DNA of 64,000 nt from Ferrimonas senticii DSM 18821. GTDB taxonomy: Bacteria; Pseudomonadota; Gammaproteobacteria; Enterobacterales; Shewanellaceae. Shown here in pieces: positions 1 to 7,312 of this stretch. Under the pieces are notes generated by a model that saw only the letters and a list, made by a program, of their open reading frames with translations, did not search any database and was not told the DNA's origin. Position 1 is the stretch's first letter; the number at the start of each line of letters is the position of its first letter. Made by a program: the position numbers and the translations under genes. The stretch covers positions 1 through 64,000 of the forward strand of contig NZ_AUGM01000019.1 of NCBI RefSeq assembly GCF_000422665.1. The letters run 5' to 3'.

Positions 1-7
1 TGATGTG

Positions 8-18
8 ATGGACGCCCC
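8..18 (+). repeat. Left subterminal inverted repeat of the IS
   Basis: ATGGACGCCCC here is matched exactly in inverse orientation at 1348-1358. Confidence 0.85.
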
Positions 19-45
19 TCCGTGAAACGGCGTCGTAATGCGCCA

Positions 46-72
46 GAATTAAGCAGTTGAGTTGCTTAATTC
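46..72 (+). promoter_or_regulatory. Hairpin in the transposase leader
   Basis: GAATTAAGCA at 46-55 is exactly complementary to TGCTTAATTC at 63-72, leaving a 7-nt loop. It lies just before the GAAGGAG ribosome binding site (76-82) of the transposase. In many insertion sequences such structures limit transposase expression from outside transcripts; that role here is inferred. Confidence 0.5.
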
Positions 73-90
73 GCTGAAGGAGCGTCCACC

Positions 91-1128
91 ATGAAGATTA
101 AGGTAGTTGGTATCGATCTAGCAAAAGACATCTTTCAAGTTTGTGTCTTACGTGAAGATGGCAAGGTACAACGGAACAGAAAGGTTCGTCGGAATAAGTT
201 GCTGCATGAAGTCCGTCAGCTTCCGGAAGGTACGCTAATCGCAATGGAGGCTTGTGCCTCTTCTCACTATTGGGCTCGTACCTTTAAATCCATGGGCTAT
301 AAAACAGCGCTCGTGCCGGCTCAGCTAGTAAAACCTTTCACGCGCAAACAGAAGAACGATGCCAATGATGCTTTGGCGATTTGTGAGGCTGCTGAACGGC
401 CAGAGATCCACCTTGTGGAAGTCAAAACGGTTGAGCAGCAAGACATCAAAGCACTGCGCTGTGTAAGGCGCCGTATCGTTGAGCATCGCACGGCGATAGT
501 GAACCAAATTCGTTCGTTGTCTGCAGAATACGGTGTCATATTCCCACTGGGCATAAAGCGGCTCAGAGAAACTCTTCCGGATGCATTGGCTGATGACGAG
601 AATGGGTTTTCAAGGATCCTCCGAAGCTTGCTAAGTGACCTTTTGGATGACCTTCGCATGCTAGATATCGATGTCACAGCTTTAGATCAGCAAATAGATC
701 AGCTTTGCAAACAGCAACCCGGATACTCAGAACTTATGTCGGTTCCAGGATTTGGCCCAGTTATAACTTCTGCATTGGTAAGTGAGATCGGTTCAGGCGG
801 ACAATTCGCAAATGGCAGACAATTAGCCGCCTGGTGTGGGTTAGTCCCTAAGCAGCAAAGCTCTGGAGGTAAGCAGATGCTGGGAGGCATAACGAAACAC
901 GGAAACAAGGAGCTTAGGGTTCTACTTATCCACGGTGCGCGAGCAGTACTTCGATTTGCAGATAAACGTGATGACCGACTCGGGCGGTGGCTCAGACGGC
1001 TAATTGAGCGCCGCGGCAAGAATAAAGCAACCGTCGCATTGGCCAACAAACTAGCGCGCATCGCCTGGGGCGTATTGAACAGCAAGCAGCACTTTGATGC
1101 CCGCTTGGCGTTTGCGTCCAACACTTAG
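91..1128 (+). CDS. IS110/IS1111-type transposase
   Basis: This 345-residue protein is a DEDD transposase that moves the surrounding element through a guide-RNA-directed strand exchange. The N-terminal RuvC-like domain (about 1-150) shows GIDLAKD with the first acidic residue at D9, an acidic residue in the AMEAC segment and the KNDANDA motif near 90. The C-terminal Tnp-20 domain (about 215-310) has the helix-hairpin-helix-like PGFGPV segment followed by WCGLVP and the SSGG stretch that carries the conserved catalytic serine of the family. Length is normal and the frame is intact. The start is supported by GAAGGAG 8 nt upstream. It is probably active or recently active. Confidence 0.93.
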   Translation: MKIKVVGIDLAKDIFQVCVLREDGKVQRNRKVRRNKLLHEVRQLPEGTLIAMEACASSHYWARTFKSMGYKTALVPAQLVKPFTRKQKNDANDALAICEAAERPEIHLVEVKTVEQQDIKALRCVRRRIVEHRTAIVNQIRSLSAEYGVIFPLGIKRLRETLPDALADDENGFSRILRSLLSDLLDDLRMLDIDVTALDQQIDQLCKQQPGYSELMSVPGFGPVITSALVSEIGSGGQFANGRQLAAWCGLVPKQQSSGGKQMLGGITKHGNKELRVLLIHGARAVLRFADKRDDRLGRWLRRLIERRGKNKATVALANKLARIAWGVLNSKQHFDARLAFASNT

Positions 1129-1347
1129 CAGGAGACTTAGCTGACAGCAAAACCTGAGTTTGCAAGCACTGATGAACTAACGGTTACCCGTCCCTGGGAA
1201 AACCTATCGTTGACCAAGGCACGATGATGTCGATGTAGTGATAAGGAACCAGGGTTCGGATTTCATCATGGCGCGGTACGATAGCAGTACCATATTGACG
1301 CCGGATATATGGTCGCGAACCAATCTTCATCAAAGCTTGCTGCTAAC
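1129..1347 (+). ncRNA. Candidate guide RNA (bridge/seekRNA) region of the IS
   Basis: IS1111-group elements carry their target-choosing non-coding RNA downstream of the transposase. This 219-nt stretch between the transposase stop and the right inverted repeat has no credible gene and sits exactly where that RNA is expected. No fold was computed, so the RNA boundaries and its recognition loops are not defined. The call rests on position and family knowledge only. Confidence 0.45.
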
Positions 1348-1358
1348 GGGGCGTCCAT
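1348..1358 (-). repeat. Right subterminal inverted repeat of the IS
   Basis: GGGGCGTCCAT is the exact reverse complement of the left repeat at 8-18. The element probably ends about 3 nt further right. Confidence 0.85.
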
Positions 1359-1360
1359 AT

Positions 1361-1468
1361 ATGGTTAATTTTTCAAAATTCATCTGGGAGTTGGCTGAAG
1401 AAAGCCCATATAAAGGCATAAAGCATACAATTACAGATAATGATGTTATTAAAATAGTAAAACGGTAG
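1361..1468 (+). pseudogene. 3' remnant of an integron cassette gene cut by the IS
   Basis: The open frame to the left of the first attC-like site encodes 35 residues from an ATG at the IS border (start MVNFSKF, end IKIVKR) and stops with TAG directly at the attC boundary, as cassette genes commonly do. The codon use is AT-rich, unlike the GC-rich chromosome to the right. Its upstream part has been replaced by the IS, so it is most likely the tail of a longer gene. I do not recognise the family. A genuine 35-residue gene starting at the border is possible but less likely. Confidence 0.5.
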
Positions 1469-1565
1469 CTAACAATGCATCAATGCATGGATTAATAAAG
1501 CTTGGCTTAGTTCGTGCTCCACTAATTTTAGCCAAGCTTTATTAGCCCGTTATGCGGGTGTTAGC
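1468..1565 (+). repeat. attC-like integron recombination site 1
   Basis: The outer arms GCTAACA (1468-1474) and TGTTAGC (1559-1565) are exact inverse complements. Inside them, TTAATAAAGCTTGGCT near 1492-1507 pairs with AGCCAAGCTTTATTA near 1530-1544. This nested imperfect palindrome ending in GTTAGC is the architecture of an integron attC site. It separates the truncated cassette from the next cassette gene. Confidence 0.72.
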
Positions 1566-1581
1566 TGTTTCCGGAGTATCA

Positions 1582-2112
1582 ATGTCTCATTACATCTCTA
1601 TAGAAAGTTTAAATGTGAAACTTATGAATCTTGCAGGCTTAGCCATAGCTGGTGAAGATTTGTGTCGCAGATACATGTATAAATCAAGTTTTAGTATGTA
1701 CGATAAAGAGTCATACTCCACAACGTTGAAGCTTTCTGTTTCTGAATCCTTAATAGAACTCGCAGTCAAGCTCAGGTCTTTTGATGAATTCTGTCCTTTT
1801 GAACTTGAAAATAATATTGATATTTATGAGAACAAAATCAGCAAATCGTCTAAAAATTTAAGGTTTCTTTGTAATAAAATAATTCATGCTAACGAAGTTA
1901 ATTTGGATTACCAAGGAAATGTAAATTACCACAAGGATTTTACTTGGTGGGGAGGTCAAATTACTCTGAGAGGAAAGCAAGGAAATAAAAATTGGGTTTT
2001 CTTTTTTGATGTTGCTCAGTTTTGCGATTCAGCAATAGATTTCCTTTATAAAATTCAGCAAGTAATCGAAAAAAAGCAAAAACAATCGAATGACCTTCTG
2101 CAACATAGCTAA
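1582..2112 (+). CDS. Hypothetical integron cassette protein
   Basis: I do not recognise this 176-residue protein. It starts at the ATG at 1582 (residues MSHYISIES), chosen over an ATG at 1552 that lies inside the attC-like site; CCGGAG sits 6 nt upstream. It has no signal peptide or membrane segment, is rich in Lys, Asn and Ser, and contains a middle charged region and a YHKDFTWWGG stretch near residue 115-125. It is flanked on both sides by attC-like sites and ends with TAA inside the second one, the expected layout of a single cassette. Its low GC contrasts with the chromosomal genes and indicates transfer. Integron cassettes often encode phage-defence or toxin functions, but nothing visible assigns one here. 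Confidence 0.72.
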   Translation: MSHYISIESLNVKLMNLAGLAIAGEDLCRRYMYKSSFSMYDKESYSTTLKLSVSESLIELAVKLRSFDEFCPFELENNIDIYENKISKSSKNLRFLCNKIIHANEVNLDYQGNVNYHKDFTWWGGQITLRGKQGNKNWVFFFDVAQFCDSAIDFLYKIQQVIEKKQKQSNDLLQHS

Positions 2113-2160
2113 CAAGAAAATCCAGGTGACGCCTACAGCGCACCTGATTTAGGCGTTAGC
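2108..2160 (+). repeat. attC-like integron recombination site 2
   Basis: GCTAAC at 2108-2113 mirrors GTTAGC at 2155-2160. The inner arms CAGGTG and CACCTG pair, and the 3' end reads TTTAGGCGTTAGC, which is close to common attC right ends. At 53 bp it is a short attC. It marks the right edge of the cassette and of the visible array. Confidence 0.75.
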
Positions 2161-2198
2161 TGTATCGATACCCATTCCAAGCATCTGAATGCACGATG

Positions 2199-2227
2199 AA
2201 AAGAGAGCCAATGTCGGCTCTCTTTTT
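2199..2227. terminator. Bidirectional rho-independent terminator
   Basis: GAGAGCC and GGCTCTC form a stem around ATGTC, with A-runs on the left and T-runs on the right. It can end the cassette transcript from the left and the long transport operon that arrives on the minus strand. Confidence 0.8.
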
Positions 2228-2299
2228 GATTTTTCAGAATAGTTGACAGTGGTCAGTGATTAGAAAGAGCAACAGCACTGTGGCAACTGTTACTGATAA

Positions 2300-2327
2300 C
2301 TAAAAACTAAAAACTAAAAACTAAAAA
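2300..2327. repeat. Heptamer tandem repeat (CTAAAAA)x4
   Basis: Four perfect copies of CTAAAAA end one base before the stop codon of the TPR gene. A different 7-bp repeat occupies the same position relative to rhlE at 37072-37134. Confidence 0.9.
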
Positions 2328-2328
2328 A

Positions 2329-3507
2329 TCACTGCAAGTTGGTGTAGTAATCCAAATTATTCAGCAGCGCCTTGGCGTTGCCAGCAAAACTGGGTAGTCG
2401 TTCCAGTTCGCGGTAGGTCATCTGCGCTTCCGGCCATTGTTGCGCCAGCCAATAGCTTTGACCGATCAGCAATAACCCTTGACCACGATGATATTCCCGT
2501 TGCTGGCGTAGGGTTTTCAGGGTGTTGCCATCCAGCCCTTGCGGTAGCGCACCTTTGCCCACTTGTTGCCAGTGCTTACGCGCGAGTTCGTTATCACCAA
2601 GGGCACTGTAGAGCCGCCCCTGCAGTAGCAATAATTGATCCTGTTGCGCTGGTGGCAGTTCGGTCAGTGCCAGTTGCTTCGTAGCTTCTAGGGTTAGTTG
2701 GTATTTACCTGCCAGATAACCTTGTTGCAGACAGTGCAGGGTTAATTTGTCATTGGCCAAGCACTCGGCGGCTAAGTTGTGGGCTTGCTGCTGCATATAC
2801 AGTTGCTGCAGAGGTTGGCGGGTTTGCTCTGGTCGCAGCAGCGATAATAGCTCTAGCGCGGTGGCCGCTTGTTGCGGTTGATCCAGCTGCATCAGAGCGT
2901 GGGCCAGCAGCTGCCACGGCTGCGCTTGCTCAGCCTGCTGGGTTAGCCAACGCTCACTTTCCTGTTGTAGCTGCCGCCAATCTTCCAGTGCCAAGGCGCT
3001 GTAACTGCGCAGTGGCAACCAAGGGGTTGGTAGCGCCGCGTTCGCGGGCTTAACCAGTACCGTTAACACCTCTTGATGACGGCCCAACTGATACAAGCCG
3101 TAGCCGTATTGGTAACGGACGTTATCGTCGTCGGCATCATTCAGATAGGGCTTTAGCAGTGGCAGTGCCTCCGCGTAGCGCTGGTGTTGCAGATAGTGCT
3201 GCGCCAGTTGCAGGGCGGGGACTTTTTCATTGGGAAACTGCCGCTGCGCTTGCTGCCAACACGATAGCACCTGCGCTGCAGGGTAATCGGCTTCGGCGGC
3301 GGCGCGACAGGCATATTGATACACCGGCAGCGGTGGCTGTTCGCCGTCGATGAGTGGCCATAGGCTGGCGGCGGCCTCGACCGCTTGGCCCGCTTGCAGC
3401 AACTTATCGGCCTCAGACAATACCCGATAGTGGTGGCTGGATAAGCCTTGGGCGGCGACTGCCAACATCGGCAATAGACTAATTAAGCTCAAAATTGATC
3501 GGAACAT
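2329..3507 (-). CDS. TPR-repeat protein of the TonB2/TtpC complex
   Basis: This protein of about 392 residues is the last gene of the operon and matches the TPR protein that follows tonB2 in vibrios and shewanellas, where it supports the TtpC-type energising complex in the periplasm. It begins with a signal peptide (MFRSILSLISLLPMLAVAA) and then shows repeated helical pairs rich in Ala, Leu and Gln, typical of TPR units, for instance around residues 85-135 and 165-215. A start at 3537 is also open; 3507 was chosen because it places the signal peptide at the N terminus. The gene overlaps tonB by 29 nt. No catalytic motif is visible. A scaffold or complex-stabilising role is inferred from the family. 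Confidence 0.8.
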   Translation of the reverse strand: MFRSILSLISLLPMLAVAAQGLSSHHYRVLSEADKLLQAGQAVEAAASLWPLIDGEQPPLPVYQYACRAAAEADYPAAQVLSCWQQAQRQFPNEKVPALQLAQHYLQHQRYAEALPLLKPYLNDADDDNVRYQYGYGLYQLGRHQEVLTVLVKPANAALPTPWLPLRSYSALALEDWRQLQQESERWLTQQAEQAQPWQLLAHALMQLDQPQQAATALELLSLLRPEQTRQPLQQLYMQQQAHNLAAECLANDKLTLHCLQQGYLAGKYQLTLEATKQLALTELPPAQQDQLLLLQGRLYSALGDNELARKHWQQVGKGALPQGLDGNTLKTLRQQREYHRGQGLLLIGQSYWLAQQWPEAQMTYRELERLPSFAGNAKALLNNLDYYTNLQ

Positions 3508-4114
3508 CGACAAATACCGCGACTGCCTGTTGGGCAATTAGGGCTGGCTTGAACTGCCAGCGTTTGGCCGCGTCCAGCGCCGCCTGTTCAAAGTAGCCCG
3601 CAGGCTCTGCTTGTTGCACGGTGGCTTCCACCACCTCGCCTTGCTCTGACACCACCAAGCGCAGCATCACCTTACCGGTTACCCCGGCATTGCGGGCTTT
3701 CATCGGCATTTTCGGCGGCAGGTATTTCAGCAGCTTCGGTGGCTGATCCACCTCGGACAAACTGGCCAGTTGCTGACCCAGCTCTGGCAGTGGTGCATCG
3801 CTTAGGCTTGGCATCGAAAGCGTTGGGCTAAGCAGCGGTAACGCCATACTCGGGGCATTTAGGCTGGGCGCCGGTGCCGGTTTCGGCAGTGCCTGCTGCG
3901 GCTTGGCGCTGGCGTTTTGCTGCTGCGGTTTCGGCTTGTCCTGTTTCGGTGGCGGCGGTGGTGGCAGCACTAACGGCGCAACCGACTCCGTGCTGGCCAG
4001 TTGCACTGGGCCGCGATGATTCAGTTGTTGTGGCAGCCAAAACACCAACAGGTACGCCAGTGGCAGCGCCACCGCTAACCGCAGGGTGCCACGGCCAAAG
4101 GTGGCAATCATCAT
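3479..4114 (-). CDS. tonB2: TonB2-type energy transducer
   Basis: This 211-residue protein transmits proton-motive force from the ExbB/ExbD complex to outer-membrane receptors. One N-terminal membrane segment lies at about 10-29, then a proline-rich spacer with a PPPPPK stretch spans roughly 50-120. The C-terminal TonB domain (about 130-211) shows YLPPKMP, VTGKVMLRLVV and RWQFKPA, as in the family. The start codon overlaps the exbD stop by 4 nt, so the two are probably translationally coupled. It is a short TonB, as TonB2 proteins are. Its natural partner is probably the receptor at the head of the same operon. Confidence 0.92.
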   Translation of the reverse strand: MMIATFGRGTLRLAVALPLAYLLVFWLPQQLNHRGPVQLASTESVAPLVLPPPPPPKQDKPKPQQQNASAKPQQALPKPAPAPSLNAPSMALPLLSPTLSMPSLSDAPLPELGQQLASLSEVDQPPKLLKYLPPKMPMKARNAGVTGKVMLRLVVSEQGEVVEATVQQAEPAGYFEQAALDAAKRWQFKPALIAQQAVAVFVDVPINFELN

Positions 4115-4524
4115 TGGCTGCTACCCAGTTGATCGGCGGCGACCGCGGTGTGTTTTAAGCCGGACTGATTGGCGATATCCAACACCTTAATAGTGACTCC
4201 GGTAGGACAGCGCTGATCGGCCATGATCAGCAGCTGAGCATTCGGGGTTGAGGCCGCCAGTTGCCGCAGGGTGGCTGGCAGGTAGTAGATGTCTAACTCT
4301 TTGCCCTGCCAATACAGCCGTCCGGCACCATCCAAGCTGATGATCGACGGGGTGCCGTGGCTGGCTTCGGCGGTGGCGGCTTGTGGCCGTTCAATTTCAA
4401 CCTTATTGAGCTGGACAAAGCTGGTGGAGACGATAAAGAAGATCAGCAGGATGAACACCACATCCAGCATCGGCGTCATATTGATTTCGCTGTCGCCATC
4501 GCGATTAAGACGATCACTAAGCAT
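4111..4524 (-). CDS. exbD2: ExbD2-type biopolymer transport protein
   Basis: ExbD is the single-pass inner-membrane subunit that forms the proton path with ExbB. The 137-residue protein has a short cytoplasmic start, then NMTPMLDVVFILLIFFI at about 15-31, in which the conserved Asp of the proton channel is present (D22). The periplasmic ExbD domain follows to the end. Length fits the family. It overlaps exbB by 8 nt and tonB by 4 nt. The order ttpC-exbB-exbD-tonB-TPR is that of the TonB2 clusters of vibrios and shewanellas. Confidence 0.93.
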   Translation of the reverse strand: MLSDRLNRDGDSEINMTPMLDVVFILLIFFIVSTSFVQLNKVEIERPQAATAEASHGTPSIISLDGAGRLYWQGKELDIYYLPATLRQLAASTPNAQLLIMADQRCPTGVTIKVLDIANQSGLKHTAVAADQLGSSQ

Positions 4525-5059
4525 CGGTGAGTTCCTTAGGGTTGGCGGAGGTTAGTGCGCTGCGCCACTGCTGTTGCAAGCGGTTAAGACGGCGTTGCCA
4601 CAGGAATGCCAGCAGCAAGCCGGGGGCGCCGATCAGCAGCCCAGTTTGGGTGGTGATCATCGCTTGGGCGATGCCATCCGATAGGGCGCTGCCGTGCTGC
4701 AAGCCGCTGCTGCCGATGGCATCAAACATGGTGATCATCGCGCTCACAGTGCCCAGCAACCCCAGCAGGGGCGCGGTGGTGGCCAGCAGTTTTAAGCCCT
4801 GCAGTTGTCCTTGTTGACTGGCGGCCGCCCGCTGCAGCGCCAGTTGTTGCTGTCGTTGTTGCAGCCACGCTGGAGCGGCGGCGCCTGTTTTGGTGTCAGT
4901 GGCTGTCAACAGATGTGGCTTACTGGGAGGCAGCAGCAAGCCTGCCGCCAGATACAGCATCAGCAAGCAGCACAGCAGCAGCGGCCACATCACCGCGCCG
5001 CCCGCTTGCAGATAACCGAGTAAGTCGCTGAGCAGCGGTTGGTTCAGCAGGCTACTCAT
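4517..5059 (-). CDS. exbB2: ExbB2-type proton channel protein
   Basis: This 180-residue protein belongs to the MotA/TolQ/ExbB family. It has a first membrane segment at about 18-42, a cytoplasmic helical part, and a second pair of membrane helices at about 110-155 with the typical LLGLLGTVSAMITMF and GIAQAMITTQTGLLIGAPGLL segments. It forms the pentameric core around ExbD. The start overlaps the ttpC stop by 4 nt. It is shorter than ExbB1 of enteric bacteria, as expected for ExbB2. Confidence 0.93.
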   Translation of the reverse strand: MSSLLNQPLLSDLLGYLQAGGAVMWPLLLCCLLMLYLAAGLLLPPSKPHLLTATDTKTGAAAPAWLQQRQQQLALQRAAASQQGQLQGLKLLATTAPLLGLLGTVSAMITMFDAIGSSGLQHGSALSDGIAQAMITTQTGLLIGAPGLLLAFLWQRRLNRLQQQWRSALTSANPKELTDA

Positions 5060-6480
5060 GCTGCATGCTCGGTTGGGTTAGCTACTGAATTAGTCGCTGG
5101 TTGGACTGGCGCTACGGTGGTCGCCCCCTCCAGTTTGTAGGCCAGCAACTGGGCACCGTGTTGTTCCATATTGGCGGTCAACCGTTGGGCGCGGCGCTTC
5201 AGTGGATGGTGCAGCAGCAACAGCGGAATGGCGGCGATCAAGCCCGCTTGGGTGGTGATCAACGCTTTACTGATGCCGCTAGAGAGCAGCTTCGGTTCGG
5301 CGTTGCCAAATTCGGTTAGGGCGCGGAAGGTTTCAATCATGCCGCTGACGGTGCCGAGCAGGCCGAGCATCGGCGCCAGCGCTGCCAGCAAGGTGACAAA
5401 CGCTAAGCCGCGTTCGAAACGACCCAGCTGCGCCAACATCCCTTGCTTAAGCTGCTGATCGGCGGCCTCCAGTGAACTGCTGTGCCACGCTTGCAGCAGC
5501 ACCGTGGCGGCTGGGGTACGTTTTAGGCCGCTAAGCTGTTGTTCAATTTGGTCGGCATTCAGCGCTGGTAGCGGTCGCCACCACAGTAGCCGTGCGCCGC
5601 AGATCACAATGGTCAGTAACCCCAGTGCGGTCAGCGCCAGAATTGGCCACAGCATCTCGCCGCCATCAACCACCCAATCTTGCCAGCTGCGCTGCGCCAC
5701 CAGTGACGCCAGCGCGCTGCCTTGGCTTAAGTCCAGCGGCAGCAGCTCACTGGCACCGCTTTGCCATTGCTGTAGTGGCTGTTCGATATGGCTTGGCAGC
5801 GGGCTAAGCCACTGCTGCTGTTGAGTATCGATAAGCCCCAACTGCGCCCCTTGCTGGCCAATCACCATCGCCTGACCAATCACGGTTAAGTCGGTGCTTT
5901 GGCTGCGACCATCGCTGCTGGCAAACGGCTGCTGTAACGGAGTGATGCTGGCACCGCTGTGCAGATCGCCCAAGGCGTAATCCACCAGTTGCTGCAGCGC
6001 CGCTGAGCTTGGGAACCCCTCGCTGGCGATCTGGCTTACCAGCCAAGTTTGGCGCTGCGGGTATAGGTACTGGCTTGGGCTTAACTGCCAGCGCTGCTGC
6101 AGTTGGCTTAAGGCGTGGCGGTAGCTGCTGTCCACCAGTGCCATATCCGCTTCGGCGGCGGCTTTGGCTTCGCTCAGTTGCTGGCGCTTTTGGTTTAGTT
6201 CAGCCAGTTTGGCTTGCAGCGCCTGCATGGTGGCGGTTTGCTCGGCCAGTTTATTGCTTAGTGCCTTGCTGTCGGCCAGCAGTGCTTGGCGTTCGGCGCT
6301 GAGCTGTTGCTGCCACTGGTGGTTGTCGGCCTGGATCGCGGCGGCGCGCTGATCTGCCTGTTGGCTTAACGAGCTGCTGCTTGACGAGCTGGCGGCGGCA
6401 CTAGCGGTTAGGCTCAGCAGGGCAGCGGCGATGGTCGATTTAATCAAACAAGACTTCATTGCATTACACGTCATCATCAT
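5056..6480 (-). CDS. ttpC: TtpC-like MotA/TolQ/ExbB family protein with N-terminal coiled coil
   Basis: TtpC is an extra ExbB-like inner-membrane protein needed by TonB2 systems in vibrios. The 474-residue protein has a signal-like N terminus ending near ASAAAS, then a long Gln/Ala-rich coiled coil (about 35-130) in the periplasm. A membrane segment follows near 270-295 and a complete ExbB-like channel domain in the last 140 residues, with LLAALAPMLGLLGTVSGMIETF and SKALITTQAGLIAAIPLLL. Several starts are open; AAGG upstream fits the ATG codons at 6474-6480 and a later Met at 6459 would give a cleaner signal peptide. It is separated from the upstream DUF3450 gene by 4 nt. Confidence 0.88.
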   Translation of the reverse strand: MMMTCNAMKSCLIKSTIAAALLSLTASAAASSSSSSSLSQQADQRAAAIQADNHQWQQQLSAERQALLADSKALSNKLAEQTATMQALQAKLAELNQKRQQLSEAKAAAEADMALVDSSYRHALSQLQQRWQLSPSQYLYPQRQTWLVSQIASEGFPSSAALQQLVDYALGDLHSGASITPLQQPFASSDGRSQSTDLTVIGQAMVIGQQGAQLGLIDTQQQQWLSPLPSHIEQPLQQWQSGASELLPLDLSQGSALASLVAQRSWQDWVVDGGEMLWPILALTALGLLTIVICGARLLWWRPLPALNADQIEQQLSGLKRTPAATVLLQAWHSSSLEAADQQLKQGMLAQLGRFERGLAFVTLLAALAPMLGLLGTVSGMIETFRALTEFGNAEPKLLSSGISKALITTQAGLIAAIPLLLLHHPLKRRAQRLTANMEQHGAQLLAYKLEGATTVAPVQPATNSVANPTEHAA

Positions 6481-6484
6481 GGCC

Positions 6485-7312
6485 TTACTGCTGGGCGCTG
6501 CCGTTGGCGTTAGTGTTCGGGATCAACAGCGGCACCAACGCGGCGGCCTGCTGGTTTTGGCTGATGGCAATTGCCGAGCTGATCGCGGCGTTGTGCTCGC
6601 TGCCAAGGGGCTGCCACTGATTGTTGCTGCGATCGAAGTAACCGCTGTGCTGGCCATCGGCGCTTTGGGCAAACCACGCTAAACGGCCAATGCGCAGCAG
6701 TTGCATCTGCCGCTGTTCGCCAGCCAGTTCAATCAGCGCTTGTTCGCTGTGGCTGCCATAACCTTGCTCAATCTCAATTCGCAGTGCTTCTAGCAAGCGG
6801 CTAAAGCGCTCCGCTTGGTTGAGGTTGACGTCATCCAGTGCTTGGCGCAGGAAACTTAAGCGGCGGGCGCGTTCCTCTTTGGCAAACGGCAGATCGGCCT
6901 CCACAAAGCGTTCCAGTTCGGCGTACCAGATCTCCAGATTGGGATCGAGGTGCTGACGAATGGCATCGATGTTGGCGATGTCGGTGCTCAGTTGGCTGAC
7001 CTGCGCTTGTTGTTCGGCCACCTGTCGCTCTAGCTTGGCGATCTGATATTCGGTCCAGTACAGCTGTGCCAACTGCTGTTGCTGCTGGCTGTTGAGATCC
7101 GCTTGTTGCTGCTGCCAGCGGGCGGCTTGGCGGCCAAGTTCGGCGGCGCTGGCGATCGGTTTGGCCAACGTCGCTTGCAGTGCCTGCGGATTGGCGCTGG
7201 TTGTGGCAACAGTGGTATCGGTATTTGTAGTGGCGGCGCTGCTTGCCGCAGCCAACCAGCAACCGGCCAGCAGCAGGCTCAGGCGGCTGGCATTAATGAC
7301 AGAACGGGTCAT
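6485..7312 (-). CDS. DUF3450 periplasmic coiled-coil protein
   Basis: This 275-residue protein has an N-terminal signal peptide (MTRSVINASRLSLLLAGCWLAAASSA) followed by a Gln/Ala-rich helical region predicted to be coiled coil (about 60-120), the features of DUF3450. Proteins of this family nearly always precede ttpC in TonB2 clusters. The signal peptide has a Cys but not a convincing lipobox. The start overlaps the stop of the ResB-like gene by 4 nt, which ties the energising module to the transporter genes upstream. Its function is not established; a periplasmic link between TtpC and the cell wall or TonB is a guess. Confidence 0.85.
   Translation of the reverse strand: MTRSVINASRLSLLLAGCWLAAASSAATTNTDTTVATTSANPQALQATLAKPIASAAELGRQAARWQQQQADLNSQQQQQLAQLYWTEYQIAKLERQVAEQQAQVSQLSTDIANIDAIRQHLDPNLEIWYAELERFVEADLPFAKEERARRLSFLRQALDDVNLNQAERFSRLLEALRIEIEQGYGSHSEQALIELAGEQRQMQLLRIGRLAWFAQSADGQHSGYFDRSNNQWQPLGSEHNAAISSAIAISQNQQAAALVPLLIPNTNANGSAQQ

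Larger units (their letters stand above)
1..1361 (+). mobile_element. IS110-family insertion sequence, IS1111 subgroup
   Basis: One DEDD transposase gene is flanked by an 11-bp subterminal inverted repeat, ATGGACGCCCC at 8-18 and its reverse complement at 1348-1358. Subterminal inverted repeats and a long non-coding part downstream of the transposase are known traits of the IS1111 subgroup. These elements usually keep about 7 nt outside the left repeat and about 3 nt outside the right one, which puts the ends near 1 and 1361. The left flank lies outside the window, so the exact left end and the insertion target cannot be checked. The right end cuts into an integron cassette. Confidence 0.85.

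Noticed and set aside
1238-1468. 76-codon frame starting inside the IS
   Set aside because: It is a chance fusion of IS 3' sequence with the cassette remnant; only the part after 1361 is cassette sequence.
1348-1565. Insertion of the IS into an attC site (IS1111-attC type)
   Set aside because: The right junction lies about 107 nt left of the attC-like site, in the cassette gene; the left flank is not visible.
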